From: an uncultured Gemmatimonadota bacterium | GTDB taxonomy: Bacteria > Latescibacterota > UBA2968 > UBA8231 | Assembly: GCA_903893785.1 (NCBI GenBank) | Contig: CAITNQ010000052.1 | Span: forward strand, 1-42,496 | Direction: 5' to 3' | Length of the DNA: 42,496 nt | In this document: piece by piece, positions 1 through 9,677 of the stretch | Layout: each line of letters opens with the position of its first letter | How positions within the stretch are numbered: position 1 is the stretch's first letter | Made by a program: the position numbers and the translations under genes | Notes under the pieces: generated by a model | What the model was told of the DNA's origin: nothing | Seen by the model: only the letters and a program-made list of their open reading frames with translations | Databases searched by the model: none

Positions 1-2
1 TG

Positions 3-662
3 CAGGAGTTCGAGGCTCGCTGGATCGACCGCTTCGTCCAGATCGTGCACCAGCACCGCACCTATATTGGCACCGACACGCTGCGCCAGAACATCTTCGA
101 CTACGTGCGCGCGCTCTCAGCGACTTCCGTACGCGTCGATTTCGACTACCCTTATTTCGTCGAGAAGAGGACGCCGGTCACCAACGAGCCATGCTTGGTC
201 TGCTACCAGTGCACCTACTCGGCCAAAGCCTCGTCACTGGACGAGCAGGCGCGCGCGGTGTTCCGCATCCAGATTCCCTGCATCACCACCTATCCGCTGG
301 CCGACCCGGACGACCCGGGTGGTCTATTCGGGCAACTCAGCGTCATGGACCTGGAAGTGGAGTCCCGCGAACCGGTGTACCCGGAGGATCTGGTCGACCT
401 GGTCGACGCTCACGCCCTGGCACCGGTCTATTCGTTCCTTGACACCGAAGACCAGATCGCCCTCATCCACCGCATCCACTCGGAGCGCCGGAGCAGCGTG
501 ATGGTGGTCGACGAGATCCGGGCCCGCCTGGCCGCCACCCGCGCCTACGACTGGTATTCGCTGCGGGCCTCGAACCACGGTATGCTGCATTCGTACAGCA
601 CCGTAATCGGCACGGAGAAGAGCAGCTGGATCCCGTTCAGTGGGGTCGAAGCCGAGGTCTGA
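3..662 (+). CDS. FolE2/MptA-family (GTP cyclohydrolase IB-like) protein, 5' partial, probably catalytically altered
   Basis: The frame is open from the window edge, so the N-terminus (perhaps 50-80 residues) is missing; about 219 residues are visible. The family signature is recognisable: RFVQIVH near the start, YPYFVEKRTPV (family FPYFI.K.APVSG), a CYQC stretch and a C-terminal LHSYS segment matching the ESIHNHSA region. Family members convert GTP to dihydroneopterin triphosphate for folate or queuosine precursors and bind metal through a CPC motif and the His of GAHNQR. Here those positions read YPL (291-299) and GLFGQ (321-335), so the expected Cys and His ligands are absent; the nearby Cys of IPC is offset by four residues. 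Homology is fairly sure from memory of the family, but GTP cyclohydrolase activity is doubtful. A CTGGCCC...GGGCCAG inverted repeat follows the stop before the next gene. Confidence 0.72.
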   Translation, partial: QEFEARWIDRFVQIVHQHRTYIGTDTLRQNIFDYVRALSATSVRVDFDYPYFVEKRTPVTNEPCLVCYQCTYSAKASSLDEQARAVFRIQIPCITTYPLADPDDPGGLFGQLSVMDLEVESREPVYPEDLVDLVDAHALAPVYSFLDTEDQIALIHRIHSERRSSVMVVDEIRARLAATRAYDWYSLRASNHGMLHSYSTVIGTEKSSWIPFSGVEAEV

Positions 663-791
663 TCCGTCCCTGGCCCTTGGTACCCAACCTTGTCGCGGGC
701 CAGGTACGTGGCTATTCTCACCGCCGGGATTACCCCCTTCCCGGCAGCGTGACCCTGGCCTGGACCCACCTGACCCGCGACGAGGACCCCG

Positions 792-1568
792 ATGGCGCTG
801 ATCCACTGTAACTTCCATTCCAGCTCGTTGCAGGTGGCGGCCACCATGGACGTCATTCTGCCGGAAGAGGCCTGTCGGCGCGGCGACCGCCTGCCGTGTC
901 TGTACCTGCTGCACGGGCTCTCCGATGACCACACCATCTGGCAGCGGCGCACTTCCATCGAGCGCTACGCCGAGCCCCTGGGCCTCGCCGTGGTCATGCC
1001 GGCGGTGAACCGCAGTTTCTACACCAACATGGCCCACGGAGCCCGGTACTGGACCTTTGTCAGCGAAGAGCTCCCAGCCGTGGCACAGGCTATGTTCCCG
1101 CTTTCGAGCGCGCGCACGGACCGGTTCGTCGCTGGCCTGTCCATGGGTGGATACGGTGCCTTTCGCCTGGGCTTGGCATGCCCGGGCCAGTACGCGGCGG
1201 CAGCGTCGCTGTCTGGAGCCCTCGACATGGCCAACGCCGTCGAGCAGGTGCAGGGGCCATGGACGGCTGAGTTGGCCGATACCTTCGGTGACCTCAGCCA
1301 GGTGCGCGGCTCGGATCTGGACCTGTTCCATCTGGCGGCCAGGCTGGCCCGCCGGCAGCGGGGACGGCCGCGTCTGTACCAGTGCTGCGGTACCGAGGAT
1401 TTCCTCTACGCTGACAATGTGCGTTTCCGCCGCCACGCGGCGGAACTGGGCTTGGAGCTGACGTATGAAGAAGGGCCGGGGGCACATGACTGGGCGTATT
1501 GGGACCAGCAGATCCAGCGCGTTCTCGCCTGGCTGCCGCTGCGCCGGTCGCGGGCCCGTGCCGGTTGA
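792..1568 (+). CDS. Esterase D / tributyrin-esterase family alpha/beta hydrolase
   Basis: This 258-residue cytoplasmic-looking serine esterase has no signal peptide. The start region [13 protein letters not shown] and the following MDVILP resemble the lactococcal tributyrin esterase (EstA)/S-formylglutathione hydrolase group, which cleaves short-chain acyl esters. Visible elements are the oxyanion-side LLHGLSDD (about residue 38), the nucleophile elbow [10 protein letters not shown] with Ser near residue 117, the acid in CGTEDFLY, and the catalytic His in GAHDW near the C-terminus. The length is typical. A GAGG stretch eight bases before the ATG can serve as ribosome-binding site. The next gene, another hydrolase with the same GLSMGG elbow, starts inside or just after its stop codon, so the two are probably co-transcribed. 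The physiological substrate is unknown. Confidence 0.85.
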   Translation: MALIHCNFHSSSLQVAATMDVILPEEACRRGDRLPCLYLLHGLSDDHTIWQRRTSIERYAEPLGLAVVMPAVNRSFYTNMAHGARYWTFVSEELPAVAQAMFPLSSARTDRFVAGLSMGGYGAFRLGLACPGQYAAAASLSGALDMANAVEQVQGPWTAELADTFGDLSQVRGSDLDLFHLAARLARRQRGRPRLYQCCGTEDFLYADNVRFRRHAAELGLELTYEEGPGAHDWAYWDQQIQRVLAWLPLRRSRARAG

Positions 1569-4326
1569 CGTGCCCGCGTGGGCGCGCCCGGGGTACCGGC
1601 GTCCCTGCCGCCCCTGGTTACTGCTGGGCTGGGTCCTGTTGCTTGTCGGCGCGCTGCGCCCGGCGACGGCGGCCCCCCTCGCCATAGAGGGTTTTGCCCG
1701 GTGTGACTCGGCCGCGCGTCAGGGGACGTACGCCGATCAACGTGGCGGCCAGGTGGCTAGTTCATGGGAGTACGCCACGGACGGTTCCCAGTCGGTTCAT
1801 TGGCAGTCCGCGGTCCTGCCCGCCACCAGCGCCGGTGACACCGTGGTGCTGGCCTTTGCCTGCGGGTTGTCGCAGCAGAGCGGCCAGCAGGAACTCAGCG
1901 TCAACGATGTCGCGGTGGTGGCATTCGCTACCGGTGCCACCGAGACGCCGTCGGATTGGTCAGGGGTGGGGGCGCGGCTGCGTTTCGAGCCGACGTGGCG
2001 CGATCTCGCCGGCGACATCCATGGCGTCATGTACCTGTGGCTACCCGGCACTGCGGTTCGCGCCGGGCAGCCGTTGCGTCTGGCGGTTCGAGGTCTGGCC
2101 GGCGGCGGTGGTGCGTGGTTCATGCTCCATCACCAAACCGATGTGGCCGCGTGGGCCCGCGGCGCCGTGGTGACGCTGGCGTCCGGGCGCCGCCTGCAAC
2201 TGGCGCCACCGCGGCAGCTGTACGTTGCGCCCCTGGAACTCGCCTGGGACTGCACCGTCCTGCTGGGCGGCCCAGCCGTCAGCGGGCCCGACTCCCTGAA
2301 GGTCGAGGCCCAACTGCGGCAGGCGGGCGATGGCGGCCTGGCCACCGGGTCAGTGGTGGCGCTGGTCGTACCCCCGGGGGCGTCCGCTGGGCGTCTTGAG
2401 CTGTGGCCCACCGGTGCCCTCGCAGCGGGCGACTACCGGTTGGTACTGCGGGTGCGGCAGCAGAGCGCGGACATCGGCACCTGGCAAGGGGTTGTGTCGA
2501 TTCGTCATCTCACCCAGTTCGAAACCCTGTATCACCGCACCGAGGCGGCGCTGCTGGCGGCCGAAGCCGATTCCGCCGTCGGCGGGGCCGTCCGCAGGAG
2601 TACGGTTCCCAGCCTGCTGTTCGCCCTGGGACAGGCCCGACGCCTGCTGGACCAGTGCGCCTCGGTGGCCGAGCTGGAGCGCGAGGCCGCGGCGGCGCAG
2701 ACCCAGTTGGACGCGGTGGCCGCGGACGCGGAACGGGTGGCTGCGGGTCAGGACCCCCTGGCCGGTCGGCTCGGGCTGGGCCTGCGCGCCTACCGCTCGC
2801 CACTGGATGGGCGTCTGCAGCCCTATGCGCTGCTGGTTCCGGCCAGCGCACCGCCGGCCGCCGGTTACCCCCTGGTGGTCGCGCTGCATGGTTTCAGCAG
2901 CAATCCCCTGGAGGCGGTGCGGCGGACCCTGGGCCAGCCGGCCAGGCCCGGCGCGTTGGCCAACGACCGGGGTTTCGTCGTGGTGGCGCCGTACGACCGC
3001 GACAACATCGGCTACACCGAGCCCATCGGCGAAGACGATGTCTGGCGGGTTGTGGACGAGGCTGAGCATGCCTGTCCGGTCGATACCGATCGGGTGTACC
3101 TGACCGGCCTGTCCATGGGCGGCGCGGGCACCCTGCACCTGGGACTGCGGTACCCGGACCGCTTCGCCGCTATCGCCGCGGTCTGCGGCGCCAGCGACTG
3201 GCGTGTGTGGGCTGGCACAGGCCTGCCGTCGCCCATCCGCCAGCGCCTGCTGGACGCCCAGAACCCGCTTGCTTTTGCCGAGAACGCACGGCACGTCCCG
3301 GTGGCGCTCTACCACGGCAGCGCAGACTCCATCGTTGCCGCCGAGCATTCGCGCCGACTGCGCGACCGGCTGCAGGGCCTGGGTTACGCCGTGACCTACG
3401 AGGAATATCCTGGCGTCGGCCACAACTCCTGGGACCAGGCCTACGCAGACGGCCGCGTGCTGGAGTGGTTTGCCGGTTTCCGTCGGCCACGGTGGCCGCG
3501 GCGCGTCACCTTCTCGACCACCCATCCGGAGCGTTACGGCCACGCCTACTGGGTCACCGTCGAGGACCTCATCGAGCCCTACATCCCTGGCCGCGTCGTG
3601 GCCGAGGTCATCGCTCCGGACACCGTTCGCGTGCGTACCGAAAACGTTGCCCGTCTGCGGCTGGACCTGGGCCCTGCCCTCGTCGATGGCGGGGCAGGCG
3701 TTGCCATCGATGTCGACGGTGCCCTGTGCCCCATCACCGCGTCGCAGGCGCATCGCCCGGTTGCCCTGGTGTGCGAGGCGTCCGGTTTCCGCGTCGAGCC
3801 GGACCCCAAGCCCGTGCCCCTGCTGCCCGTGGGCGGTTTGGATTGGGTGACCTCCAGCTGGCACGTGCGGGTCTACGGCACCGGTGGCAGTCAGGCGGAG
3901 AACGAGGCCGCGCGGCGCCTGGCCCAACAGCCCATGCCACCTTCCGTTGACCTGGTGCTGCCCGCGGTACCCGATACGGCCTTCCGGCCGGAGGCCTGGC
4001 ACCAGGCCAACCTGCTGTTGATCGGCACGCCGTCGACCAATACGGTGCTGGCCTCCTTGGCGTCCCGCCTGCCGGTGGCCTTCGGCGAGGACCGGGTCAC
4101 CGTGGCCGGGAAGGTGGAGTCCGGCCGCGATCTGCTGGTGGCTTTCACCTGCCCCAACCCGCGCCAGCCGAGTCAGCGTCTGGGCGTGCTGGCGCCAACC
4201 AGTGCGGCTGCCTACGAGGCGCTGCCCCACCTGCCGCGCGGGTGGCCTGACTACCTGGTGGCCCACGCCGATGGCACGGTGGTGCGCGAAGGCCTTTGGG
4301 ACCGGCAGTGGCAGGCGGCGCCGTGA
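1558..4326 (+). CDS. Large secreted alpha/beta-hydrolase (prolyl-oligopeptidase/PHB-depolymerase-like)
   Basis: A protein of about 922 residues. I chose the GTG at 1558 (GTG at 1570 is equally possible) because it precedes a typical signal peptide: basic RRPCRP, hydrophobic [14 protein letters not shown], then ATAA as cleavage site. Starts further upstream lie deep inside the esterase gene. The first ~390 residues have no recognised domain. The hydrolase domain (about 430-650) shows [13 protein letters not shown], the nucleophile elbow GLSMGGAG (Ser near 519), the acid in HGSADS (Asp near 590) and GVGHNSW (His near 622), a complete triad. About 300 further residues follow, probably beta-rich and unassigned. 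It may cleave esters or peptides outside the cytoplasm; the substrate cannot be deduced. The stop overlaps the next start as GTGA, which implies translational coupling to NAD synthetase. Confidence 0.8.
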   Translation: MPVDVPAWARPGYRRPCRPWLLLGWVLLLVGALRPATAAPLAIEGFARCDSAARQGTYADQRGGQVASSWEYATDGSQSVHWQSAVLPATSAGDTVVLAFACGLSQQSGQQELSVNDVAVVAFATGATETPSDWSGVGARLRFEPTWRDLAGDIHGVMYLWLPGTAVRAGQPLRLAVRGLAGGGGAWFMLHHQTDVAAWARGAVVTLASGRRLQLAPPRQLYVAPLELAWDCTVLLGGPAVSGPDSLKVEAQLRQAGDGGLATGSVVALVVPPGASAGRLELWPTGALAAGDYRLVLRVRQQSADIGTWQGVVSIRHLTQFETLYHRTEAALLAAEADSAVGGAVRRSTVPSLLFALGQARRLLDQCASVAELEREAAAAQTQLDAVAADAERVAAGQDPLAGRLGLGLRAYRSPLDGRLQPYALLVPASAPPAAGYPLVVALHGFSSNPLEAVRRTLGQPARPGALANDRGFVVVAPYDRDNIGYTEPIGEDDVWRVVDEAEHACPVDTDRVYLTGLSMGGAGTLHLGLRYPDRFAAIAAVCGASDWRVWAGTGLPSPIRQRLLDAQNPLAFAENARHVPVALYHGSADSIVAAEHSRRLRDRLQGLGYAVTYEEYPGVGHNSWDQAYADGRVLEWFAGFRRPRWPRRVTFSTTHPERYGHAYWVTVEDLIEPYIPGRVVAEVIAPDTVRVRTENVARLRLDLGPALVDGGAGVAIDVDGALCPITASQAHRPVALVCEASGFRVEPDPKPVPLLPVGGLDWVTSSWHVRVYGTGGSQAENEAARRLAQQPMPPSVDLVLPAVPDTAFRPEAWHQANLLLIGTPSTNTVLASLASRLPVAFGEDRVTVAGKVESGRDLLVAFTCPNPRQPSQRLGVLAPTSAAAYEALPHLPRGWPDYLVAHADGTVVREGLWDRQWQAAP

Positions 4327-6227
4327 CCGAGGTGGCGCGCCTGCCGGCGATGGCGCTGGCACAGATGGAGGTGCAGCCGGGCCGTCCGGATCTCAACCTG
4401 GAGCGCATGGCGGCGCGCATCGACGAAGCCCGCAGGGCCGGCGCCGAGTTGATCGCTTTCCCCGAGATGTGCCTGACCGGTTACATCATTGGCGATCTCT
4501 GGGAAGTCGACGCCCTGGTCCTCGATTTCGCCGCGTACAGCGACCAGGTGCGCCTGCTCAGCGAGGCCATCACCGTGGTCTTCGGCAATGTGGCCGTTGA
4601 TCCACGACGCGTCCATCAGGACGGCCGGCTGCGCAAATACAACGCGGTGTGGGTCTGTCGCGATTGCCAGTACGTCGACCGCCCGGGCCTGCCGCCGGGT
4701 CTGCCCGTCGGAACGCACCCCAAGACGCTCCATCCGAATTACCGTTTCTTCGACGACGACCGGCACTTCTTCTCGCTGCGGCAGTTGGCCGCCGAGGAGG
4801 CGCGGCCGCTGGCGGACTGGGTGGTTCCCTTTGTGGTGCCCCGGTCGGACGGCGGGCAGTTCGCTTTCGGCGTCCAGCTGTGTGAGGACCTGTGGTGCGA
4901 TGACTACCGGTGTCAGGGCGAAGCCGTTGACACGCTCCAACTCTTCCACCAGCGCCAGGCGCAGGCCGTCATCAACCTGTCGTCATCGCCATGGACCTGG
5001 CAAAAGTCCGCCAAACGGCATCGTGTGGTGGCCCAGACCCTGCGCCGTTCGCCGGTGCCCTTGCTGTACGTCAACCAGGTGGGCGCGCAGAACAACGGCA
5101 AGAACATCATCGTGTTCGACGGCGACACCAGTGTCTACGACGCCCAGGCACACGTCGTTCGTCGCGCCAGGCCCTGGGCCGACCAACTGGTTCTGACCCG
5201 CGGTGACGATCCGGTGCCGTCACCCCAGTCGCACTTAGAGGCGGTGCGCGACGCGGTGATTGCCGGCATCCGGCACCTGGATTTCGTTCGGGGCCAGGCG
5301 ACCCGCTACCTGATCGGCGTCAGTGGCGGGATCGACTCCAGCCTGGTGGCCTGTCTGTTGACCCTGGCCGTCGGCCCCGAGCGCGTCCAGGCAGTCAACA
5401 TGCCCACGCACTTCAACGCCGCCGTCACCCGCGACAACGCTGCCCGCCTGTGCGGCGCGCTGGCCATCGAGCACCTGAGCGTGCCCATTCAGGACCTGTA
5501 CGAAAGCCTTGCCGCGAAGATCCAACGGACCGCGTTCGCGTCCGGACCGGGCCGCTACACGTCGCTGGTCGACGAGAACCTCCAGGCTCGCATCCGCGGT
5601 GCCGACATCCTGCCGGCCATGGCGGCTCAGTACGGCGCCGTGTTCACGAACAACGGCAACAAGACGGAGGTGGCGCTGGGCTATGCCACCCTGTACGGCG
5701 ACGTCAATGGGGCCATCGCGCCCATCGCGGACCTGTACAAGACGGATGTCATCGCGCTGGCGCGATTCCTGAACGAACACACCTTCGGCACCGAAGTGGT
5801 ACCTGAGAACTTGATCTCGGGCCAGACTGTACCTAGCGCCGAGTTATCGGCAGCGCAGGACGTTACCAAAGGCCTCGGCGACCCGATCAAGTACGGGTAC
5901 CACGACGCCGTTCTGCGACAACTCATCGAGTACCGCCGTCATCCTGCTGACCTGCTGCAGTGGTACGCTGACGGCCAGTTGCTCGAGCGGTTGGGTTGGC
6001 ACGAGGCCGCGCGCTTCCAGGCCTGGTTTGCCGATGCCCGGGCTTGGGTCCATGACCTGGAGTGGGTTGCGCGTCAGCTACGGCTGAGTTACTTCAAGCG
6101 CGTCCAGGCACCGCCCATCGTCGTGCTGAGCAAGCGTGCCTTTGGCTTCGACCTGCGGGAGAGTCAGCTGCCGGACTACACGCCGGTGGCGTATCATCGC
6201 CTGCGGGCCCATCTGCTGGGCAGCTGA
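4323..6227 (+). CDS. nadE: Glutamine-dependent NAD+ synthetase
   Basis: This cytosolic enzyme of 634 residues makes NAD+ from deamido-NAD+, ATP and glutamine. The N-terminal glutaminase (nitrilase-fold) domain shows the Glu of [12 protein letters not shown], the Lys in the PKTLHPNY region and the nucleophile Cys of [11 protein letters not shown]. The C-terminal synthetase domain has the PP-loop GVSGGIDSS and the conserved [12 protein letters not shown]. The length fits the two-domain form. The GTG at 4323 overlaps the preceding stop (GTGA); an internal ATG at 4350 begins the conserved MALAQM strand and is the alternative start. The gene ends the + strand run, and a 13-bp hairpin follows 48 bases downstream. 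Coupling of this housekeeping gene to a secreted hydrolase looks like simple operon packing. Confidence 0.96.
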   Translation: MTEVARLPAMALAQMEVQPGRPDLNLERMAARIDEARRAGAELIAFPEMCLTGYIIGDLWEVDALVLDFAAYSDQVRLLSEAITVVFGNVAVDPRRVHQDGRLRKYNAVWVCRDCQYVDRPGLPPGLPVGTHPKTLHPNYRFFDDDRHFFSLRQLAAEEARPLADWVVPFVVPRSDGGQFAFGVQLCEDLWCDDYRCQGEAVDTLQLFHQRQAQAVINLSSSPWTWQKSAKRHRVVAQTLRRSPVPLLYVNQVGAQNNGKNIIVFDGDTSVYDAQAHVVRRARPWADQLVLTRGDDPVPSPQSHLEAVRDAVIAGIRHLDFVRGQATRYLIGVSGGIDSSLVACLLTLAVGPERVQAVNMPTHFNAAVTRDNAARLCGALAIEHLSVPIQDLYESLAAKIQRTAFASGPGRYTSLVDENLQARIRGADILPAMAAQYGAVFTNNGNKTEVALGYATLYGDVNGAIAPIADLYKTDVIALARFLNEHTFGTEVVPENLISGQTVPSAELSAAQDVTKGLGDPIKYGYHDAVLRQLIEYRRHPADLLQWYADGQLLERLGWHEAARFQAWFADARAWVHDLEWVARQLRLSYFKRVQAPPIVVLSKRAFGFDLRESQLPDYTPVAYHRLRAHLLGS

Positions 6228-6275
6228 GCCACTCACCCGGCGGCAACGCCAAGAGAGCCGGGGCACACACGAAAC

Positions 6276-6305
6276 GAGCGCCGTTTCCGGCGGGAAACGG
6301 CGCTC
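6276..6305. terminator. Perfect 13-bp hairpin between convergent genes
   Basis: Arms GAGCGCCGTTTCC (6276-6288) and GGAAACGGCGCTC (6293-6305) pair perfectly around a GGCG loop. It lies between the stop of nadE (+) and the stop of the histone-like gene (-), so it could end transcription from both sides. Neither flank carries a clean T-tract, so efficient intrinsic termination is inferred from the stem and its position only. Confidence 0.7.
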
Positions 6306-6333
6306 ATTCACGTTCGGATCCGGATGCGTGGGG

Positions 6334-6801
6334 TTACTTGGCCGCCGACTTCCGGCGCGGCGCGGCCTTCTTCGAGGCTGCCGCTTTCTTCGGGGCTGCC
6401 GCTTTCCTCGGGGCTGCCGCCTTCTTCGTGGCGGGGGCCTTCCTCGGTGCGGCTGCTTTCTTGGGCGCCGGGGTCTTCTTGGGGGCTGCCGCCTTCTTGG
6501 GTGCGGCCGCTTTCTTGGTGGCGGGGGCCTTCTTCGGTGCGGCCTCCTTGGGCGCCGCCGCCTTCTTGGGTGCGGCCGCCTTCCTGGTTGCGGGGGCTTT
6601 CTTCGGTGCGGCTTCCTTGGGTGCCGCAGCCTTCTTGGTCGCGGGGGCTTTCTTGGCCGTGGCTGCCTTCTTGGTCGCGGCTTCCTTGGGTGCTGCGGCT
6701 TTCTTGGCCGCTGCCACCTTCTTGGGGGCGGGCGCCGGTTTCGGTGCCGCGCCTGCCTTCGCCGCTGCCTTCTTCTTCGGCGCCGCCTGTTCGTTCTCCA
6801 T
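6334..6801 (-). CDS. Histone H1-like Lys/Ala/Pro-rich protein
   Basis: A 155-residue, extremely basic, low-complexity protein. After [11 protein letters not shown] it consists almost entirely of degenerate AAAPKK / [10 protein letters not shown] units and ends in APRRKSAAK. It resembles bacterial H1-like proteins (AlgP/Hc1/KAP-repeat type), which bind and compact DNA through a disordered Lys-rich tail; no folded domain is visible. The ATG at 6801 was preferred to one 72 bases upstream because GAGAGGGG sits five to seven bases before it. A promoter-like pair lies just upstream (6850-6878). The repeats make the gene prone to length variation. DNA binding is inferred from composition, not from a domain. 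Confidence 0.8.
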   Translation of the reverse strand: MENEQAAPKKKAAAKAGAAPKPAPAPKKVAAAKKAAAPKEAATKKAATAKKAPATKKAAAPKEAAPKKAPATRKAAAPKKAAAPKEAAPKKAPATKKAAAPKKAAAPKKTPAPKKAAAPRKAPATKKAAAPRKAAAPKKAAASKKAAPRRKSAAK

Positions 6802-6849
6802 GGTCCCCTCTCCCGTGGTGGTGGTGGTTAATTGGATCCACTTGCCCGA

Positions 6850-6878
6850 AGTATACGGATGCAGTGGGTGCAAGGCAA
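6850..6878 (-). promoter_or_regulatory. Sigma-70-like promoter for the histone-like gene
   Basis: On the - strand TTGCCT (6873-6878) and TATACT (6850-6855) are separated by exactly 17 bases. The -10 box matches five of six consensus positions and the -35 box four of six. This predicts a leader of about 40 nt before the ATG at 6801, so the gene can be expressed independently of the upstream rrf2/suf genes. Confidence 0.55.
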
Positions 6879-6934
6879 GGCGATTCGTTGTCGCCGTTGG
6901 GGTTCGGACGAATCAGCAGGTCCTTGCACGCATC

Positions 6935-7408
6935 TCAGATGCCCTCGATGCGCAGGCGCACCCGGGACTCGGTCCGTTGCTCCGCGGTCAGTCCCTGTGC
7001 CTGCAGGTCCGCCAGCGTCAGCGGGCCCAAGGCCTGATCCACGGCGCGCTGCAGGCGGTCCCACAGCGCGCGCACCGAACAGGCGGCCGCCGAATGGGCG
7101 CAGTTGGCCTCGCCGCCGGTGTGGTTGTCGCAGAAGGCCGGGTCGTACAGACGGCCGCCGAGCGCGTCGAGCACCTCGGCCACGCGGATGGCGTGAGGCG
7201 GCCGCGCCAGGGCATAGCCGCCGTGCTGGCCACGCACGCTCTCGACGAAACCCTCGCAGCGCAGCCGGCGCAGCATTTTGGCCACGTTGTGCGTGGTGAT
7301 GCCCTCGGCCTGGCTGATCTCGGGAATCGTCAGGCTGATGCCCGGCTCGTGTCGTGACAACTGCAACAAGCAACGCAGTCCGTATTCCTCCTGAGCGCTC
7401 AGTTTCAT
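6935..7408 (-). CDS. Rrf2/IscR-family Fe-S-type transcriptional regulator
   Basis: 157 residues. The N-terminal winged helix (MKLSAQEEYGLRCLLQL, then ISQAEGITTHNVAKMLRRL and VRGQHGGYALARP) is the standard Rrf2 DNA-binding domain. The effector loop has three cysteines (FCDN, ANCAHS, AACSVRALW, spacing C-x9-C-x6-C), close to the IscR arrangement that holds a 2Fe-2S cluster. It is therefore likely to sense cluster status and control the adjacent suf genes. It lies 19 bases after sufT and is the last gene of the suf operon rather than the first. Start choice is unambiguous although the ribosome-binding site is weak. Whether it acts as an IscR- or SufR-like repressor cannot be told from the sequence. 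Confidence 0.88.
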   Translation of the reverse strand: MKLSAQEEYGLRCLLQLSRHEPGISLTIPEISQAEGITTHNVAKMLRRLRCEGFVESVRGQHGGYALARPPHAIRVAEVLDALGGRLYDPAFCDNHTGGEANCAHSAAACSVRALWDRLQRAVDQALGPLTLADLQAQGLTAEQRTESRVRLRIEGI

Positions 7409-7427
7409 CGCCGTGCCCCGGCCGCGT

Positions 7428-7757
7428 TCACATCATCCCCAGCTGCAGTTTGGCTGCTTCTGACATCATGTCGATGCTCCAGGGCGGATCCCAGACCACC
7501 TCCACGTGTACGTGTTCGACGCCCTCCACCTCGGCGCGAACGCGGTCCTCGATCTCGGGCGGCAGCGACCCGGCTACCGGGCAGGCGGGCGAGGTCAGTG
7601 TCATGGTGATGTCAACGGTGTGCTCATCGCGGCAGCACACGTCGTATATCAGCCCCAATTCGTAGATGTTCACCGGGATCTCGGGATCGAAGCAGGTGCG
7701 CAGGACCTCCACCACCCGTGCTTCGCGGCTATCTGCGGGGTACGTTCTCTCACTCAT
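7428..7757 (-). CDS. sufT: SufT-like MIP18/DUF59-family Fe-S maturation protein
   Basis: A 109-residue cytosolic single-domain protein. The DUF59 fold is clear: RTCFDPEIPVNIYELGLIY, then ITMTLTSPACPVAG with the conserved Cys, and VEVVWDPPWSIDMMSE near the C-terminus. SufT proteins assist maturation of Fe-S enzymes under high demand. The ATG at 7757 is preceded by AGGAG at suitable distance; an open extension upstream is Arg/Pro-rich and unlike the family, so it was excluded. About 180 bases separate it from sufU, the longest gap inside the suf operon, without an obvious gene or terminator. Confidence 0.9.
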   Translation of the reverse strand: MSERTYPADSREARVVEVLRTCFDPEIPVNIYELGLIYDVCCRDEHTVDITMTLTSPACPVAGSLPPEIEDRVRAEVEGVEHVHVEVVWDPPWSIDMMSEAAKLQLGMM

Positions 7758-7936
7758 GGATGATCTCCTGTGACGCCGGCATGGCGGTGGCGGTGCAACG
7801 ACCGGCTGGCAGTGAAGGCGCGCCCGCGGTGCAGTCCAGCGCACCGGTCAAGTCAACACCGGGCCAGCGCTCGCCGCCGTGGTGCTGACCCGCAGGCTGG
7901 GGGCCGCCGGTCGCGCGCGGCCTCGCCTTGCCCGTG

Positions 7937-8389
7937 TCAGTCCGTCGACACTGGCTCCGCAGTGCCGTCCAGTGCGGCGCGCACGGTGTGCCAAGCCAGC
8001 GTGGCGCACTTGACCCGCATGGGGAACTCCCGGACGCCGGCGAAGACGGCCATCTTGCCCAGGGCCTCCTCGTCCACCGGGGCGTCCGGGCCCGACATCA
8101 GCATGGCGTGAAATCGGGCGAACAGCTCCTGCGCGGCGGCGACGGTCTGCCCCTTGACGGCGGCCGTCATCAACGACGCCGACGCCCGTGAAATGGCGCA
8201 GCCGACGCCCTCGAAGCTGACGTCGCGGATCGTCTCGCCATCCACGTGCAGATACACATGCACGTGGTCGCCGCACAGGGGGTTGAAGCCCTCCTGGTGG
8301 CGGTTGGCGTCCGCCAGCCGGCCATAGTTGCGCGGTGCCTTGTTGTGGTCCAGGATGACCTGTTGGTACAGCTCGCGCAATTCGGACAT
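7937..8389 (-). CDS. sufU: SufU-type Fe-S cluster scaffold / sulfur acceptor
   Basis: 150 residues. SufU accepts persulfide sulfur from SufS and passes it to the SufBCD complex. The three conserved cysteines are visible in NPLCGDH, GCAISRASASLM and RVKCATLAW, with the Asp of CGD; together they bind zinc in SufU. The insertion between the second and third cysteine is the SufU rather than IscU form. The start codon overlaps the sufS stop as TGATG, so the two are translationally coupled, matching their physical partnership. Confidence 0.95.
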   Translation of the reverse strand: MSELRELYQQVILDHNKAPRNYGRLADANRHQEGFNPLCGDHVHVYLHVDGETIRDVSFEGVGCAISRASASLMTAAVKGQTVAAAQELFARFHAMLMSGPDAPVDEEALGKMAVFAGVREFPMRVKCATLAWHTVRAALDGTAEPVSTD

Positions 8390-9648
8390 CAGCGGAACAC
8401 CTCGTTTACCTTGCGCAGGGCGGATGCCAGGGCGTCCAATTCCTCGCGCGTGTTGTAGAATGCCAGGGAAGCCCGGGCCGTGGCGGGCACACCGAAGCGC
8501 TGCATGACCGGCTGGGCGCAGTGGTGACCCGTGCGAATCGCGATGCCTTCGGTGTCCAGGATAGTGCCAATATCGTGGGGATGAGCCGCATCAAGGGTGA
8601 ACGACAGCACACCCACCTTGGAGGCCGCCGTGCCCAGCAGGCGGAGTCCCGGCACCTGGCTCAGAACCTCGGTGCCGTAAACCAGCAACTGCGCTTCGTA
8701 CGCCTCGATGCGCGCCCGGCCCAGGGCATTGACGTAGTCAACTGCCGCTTCCATGGCAATGCCGCCGGCAATGTGCGGCGTCCCGGCCTCAAACTTGTGC
8801 GGCAGCTCATTGAAGGTCGTCTTGTCGAAACTCACCGAGCGGATCATTTCGCCCCCCGTCTGATACGGGGGCATCTCCTCGAGCACGGCCTCCTTGCCGT
8901 ACAGCACCCCAACGCCCGTCGGGCCAAAGACCTTGTGGCCCGAAAAAGCGTAGAAATCGCAGTCGAGGTCGCGCACATCGACTGCCAGGTGGGGGACGGA
9001 CTGGGCGCCGTCGATCAGGACCCTGGCGCCCCAGCGATGGGCTGCCGCGGTGATCTCCTTCACCGGTAGCACCGTGCCCAAGGCGTTGGACGCATGGGTC
9101 ACCGCAACCATGCGCGTTCGTTCGTTGAGGAGCTTCTCGTATTCGTCGAAGCGGAAACCGCCCTGATCGTCAATGGAGGCCACCCGGATCCGTGCCTCCC
9201 TCTCGGCGGCGATCATCTGCCACGGGACGATGTTGGCGTGGTGCTCCAGGTGCGACAGGACGATCTCGTCGCCCGGGCGCAGGAAGCGGCGGCCCCAGCT
9301 CTGCGCCACCAGGTTGATCGCCTCGGTGGTGCCGCGGACGAAGATGACTTCGCGGTTGTCGCCGGCATTGATGAACTGGCGCAGCCGGGCCCGGCTGCGC
9401 TCGTAGGCAAAGGTGCCCTGCTGGCTGAGGAAGTGGACGCCCCGGTGAATGTTGGCGTTCTCGGCGGTGTAGTAGCGCTGGAGCGCATAGATGACGGTCA
9501 GCGGTTTCTGCGTCGTCGCGGCGTTGTCCAGGTACACCAGCGGTCGGTCACGGATGCGCTGCTGCAGGATGGGGAAGTCGCGCCTGACCCGCTCGACGTC
9601 CACCCGGTCCAGGGCCGCCGCGGGCCCGGCGTGCGGTTCCAGATTCAT
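8389..9648 (-). CDS. sufS: Cysteine desulfurase SufS
   Basis: A 419-residue PLP enzyme that takes sulfur from cysteine as an enzyme-bound persulfide. Seen in order: YLDNAATTQKP near the N-terminus, SHLEHHANIVPW, the PLP Asp/Gln of DGAQSVPH, the Schiff-base lysine in FSGHKVFGPTGVG, and the catalytic Cys in RTGHHCAQP near residue 370. Length and the short active-site Cys loop fit group II (SufS) enzymes. It follows sufD after 29 bases and overlaps sufU by one base. Confidence 0.97.
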   Translation of the reverse strand: MNLEPHAGPAAALDRVDVERVRRDFPILQQRIRDRPLVYLDNAATTQKPLTVIYALQRYYTAENANIHRGVHFLSQQGTFAYERSRARLRQFINAGDNREVIFVRGTTEAINLVAQSWGRRFLRPGDEIVLSHLEHHANIVPWQMIAAEREARIRVASIDDQGGFRFDEYEKLLNERTRMVAVTHASNALGTVLPVKEITAAAHRWGARVLIDGAQSVPHLAVDVRDLDCDFYAFSGHKVFGPTGVGVLYGKEAVLEEMPPYQTGGEMIRSVSFDKTTFNELPHKFEAGTPHIAGGIAMEAAVDYVNALGRARIEAYEAQLLVYGTEVLSQVPGLRLLGTAASKVGVLSFTLDAAHPHDIGTILDTEGIAIRTGHHCAQPVMQRFGVPATARASLAFYNTREELDALASALRKVNEVFR

Positions 9649-9677
9649 CTCGGCGTCCTTCCGCCTGCGTTCGCGTC

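Noticed and set aside
2350..4362. 670-codon open frame on the - strand opposite the secreted hydrolase
   Set aside because: It lies antisense to a gene with a complete catalytic triad, shows no domain or signal, and reflects the GC-rich third-position bias.
6062..7357. Gly/Ala/Phe-rich + strand frame across the histone-like gene
   Set aside because: The [13 protein letters not shown] pattern is simply the reverse reading of the AAAPKK repeat codons; the - strand frame has the promoter and ribosome-binding site.
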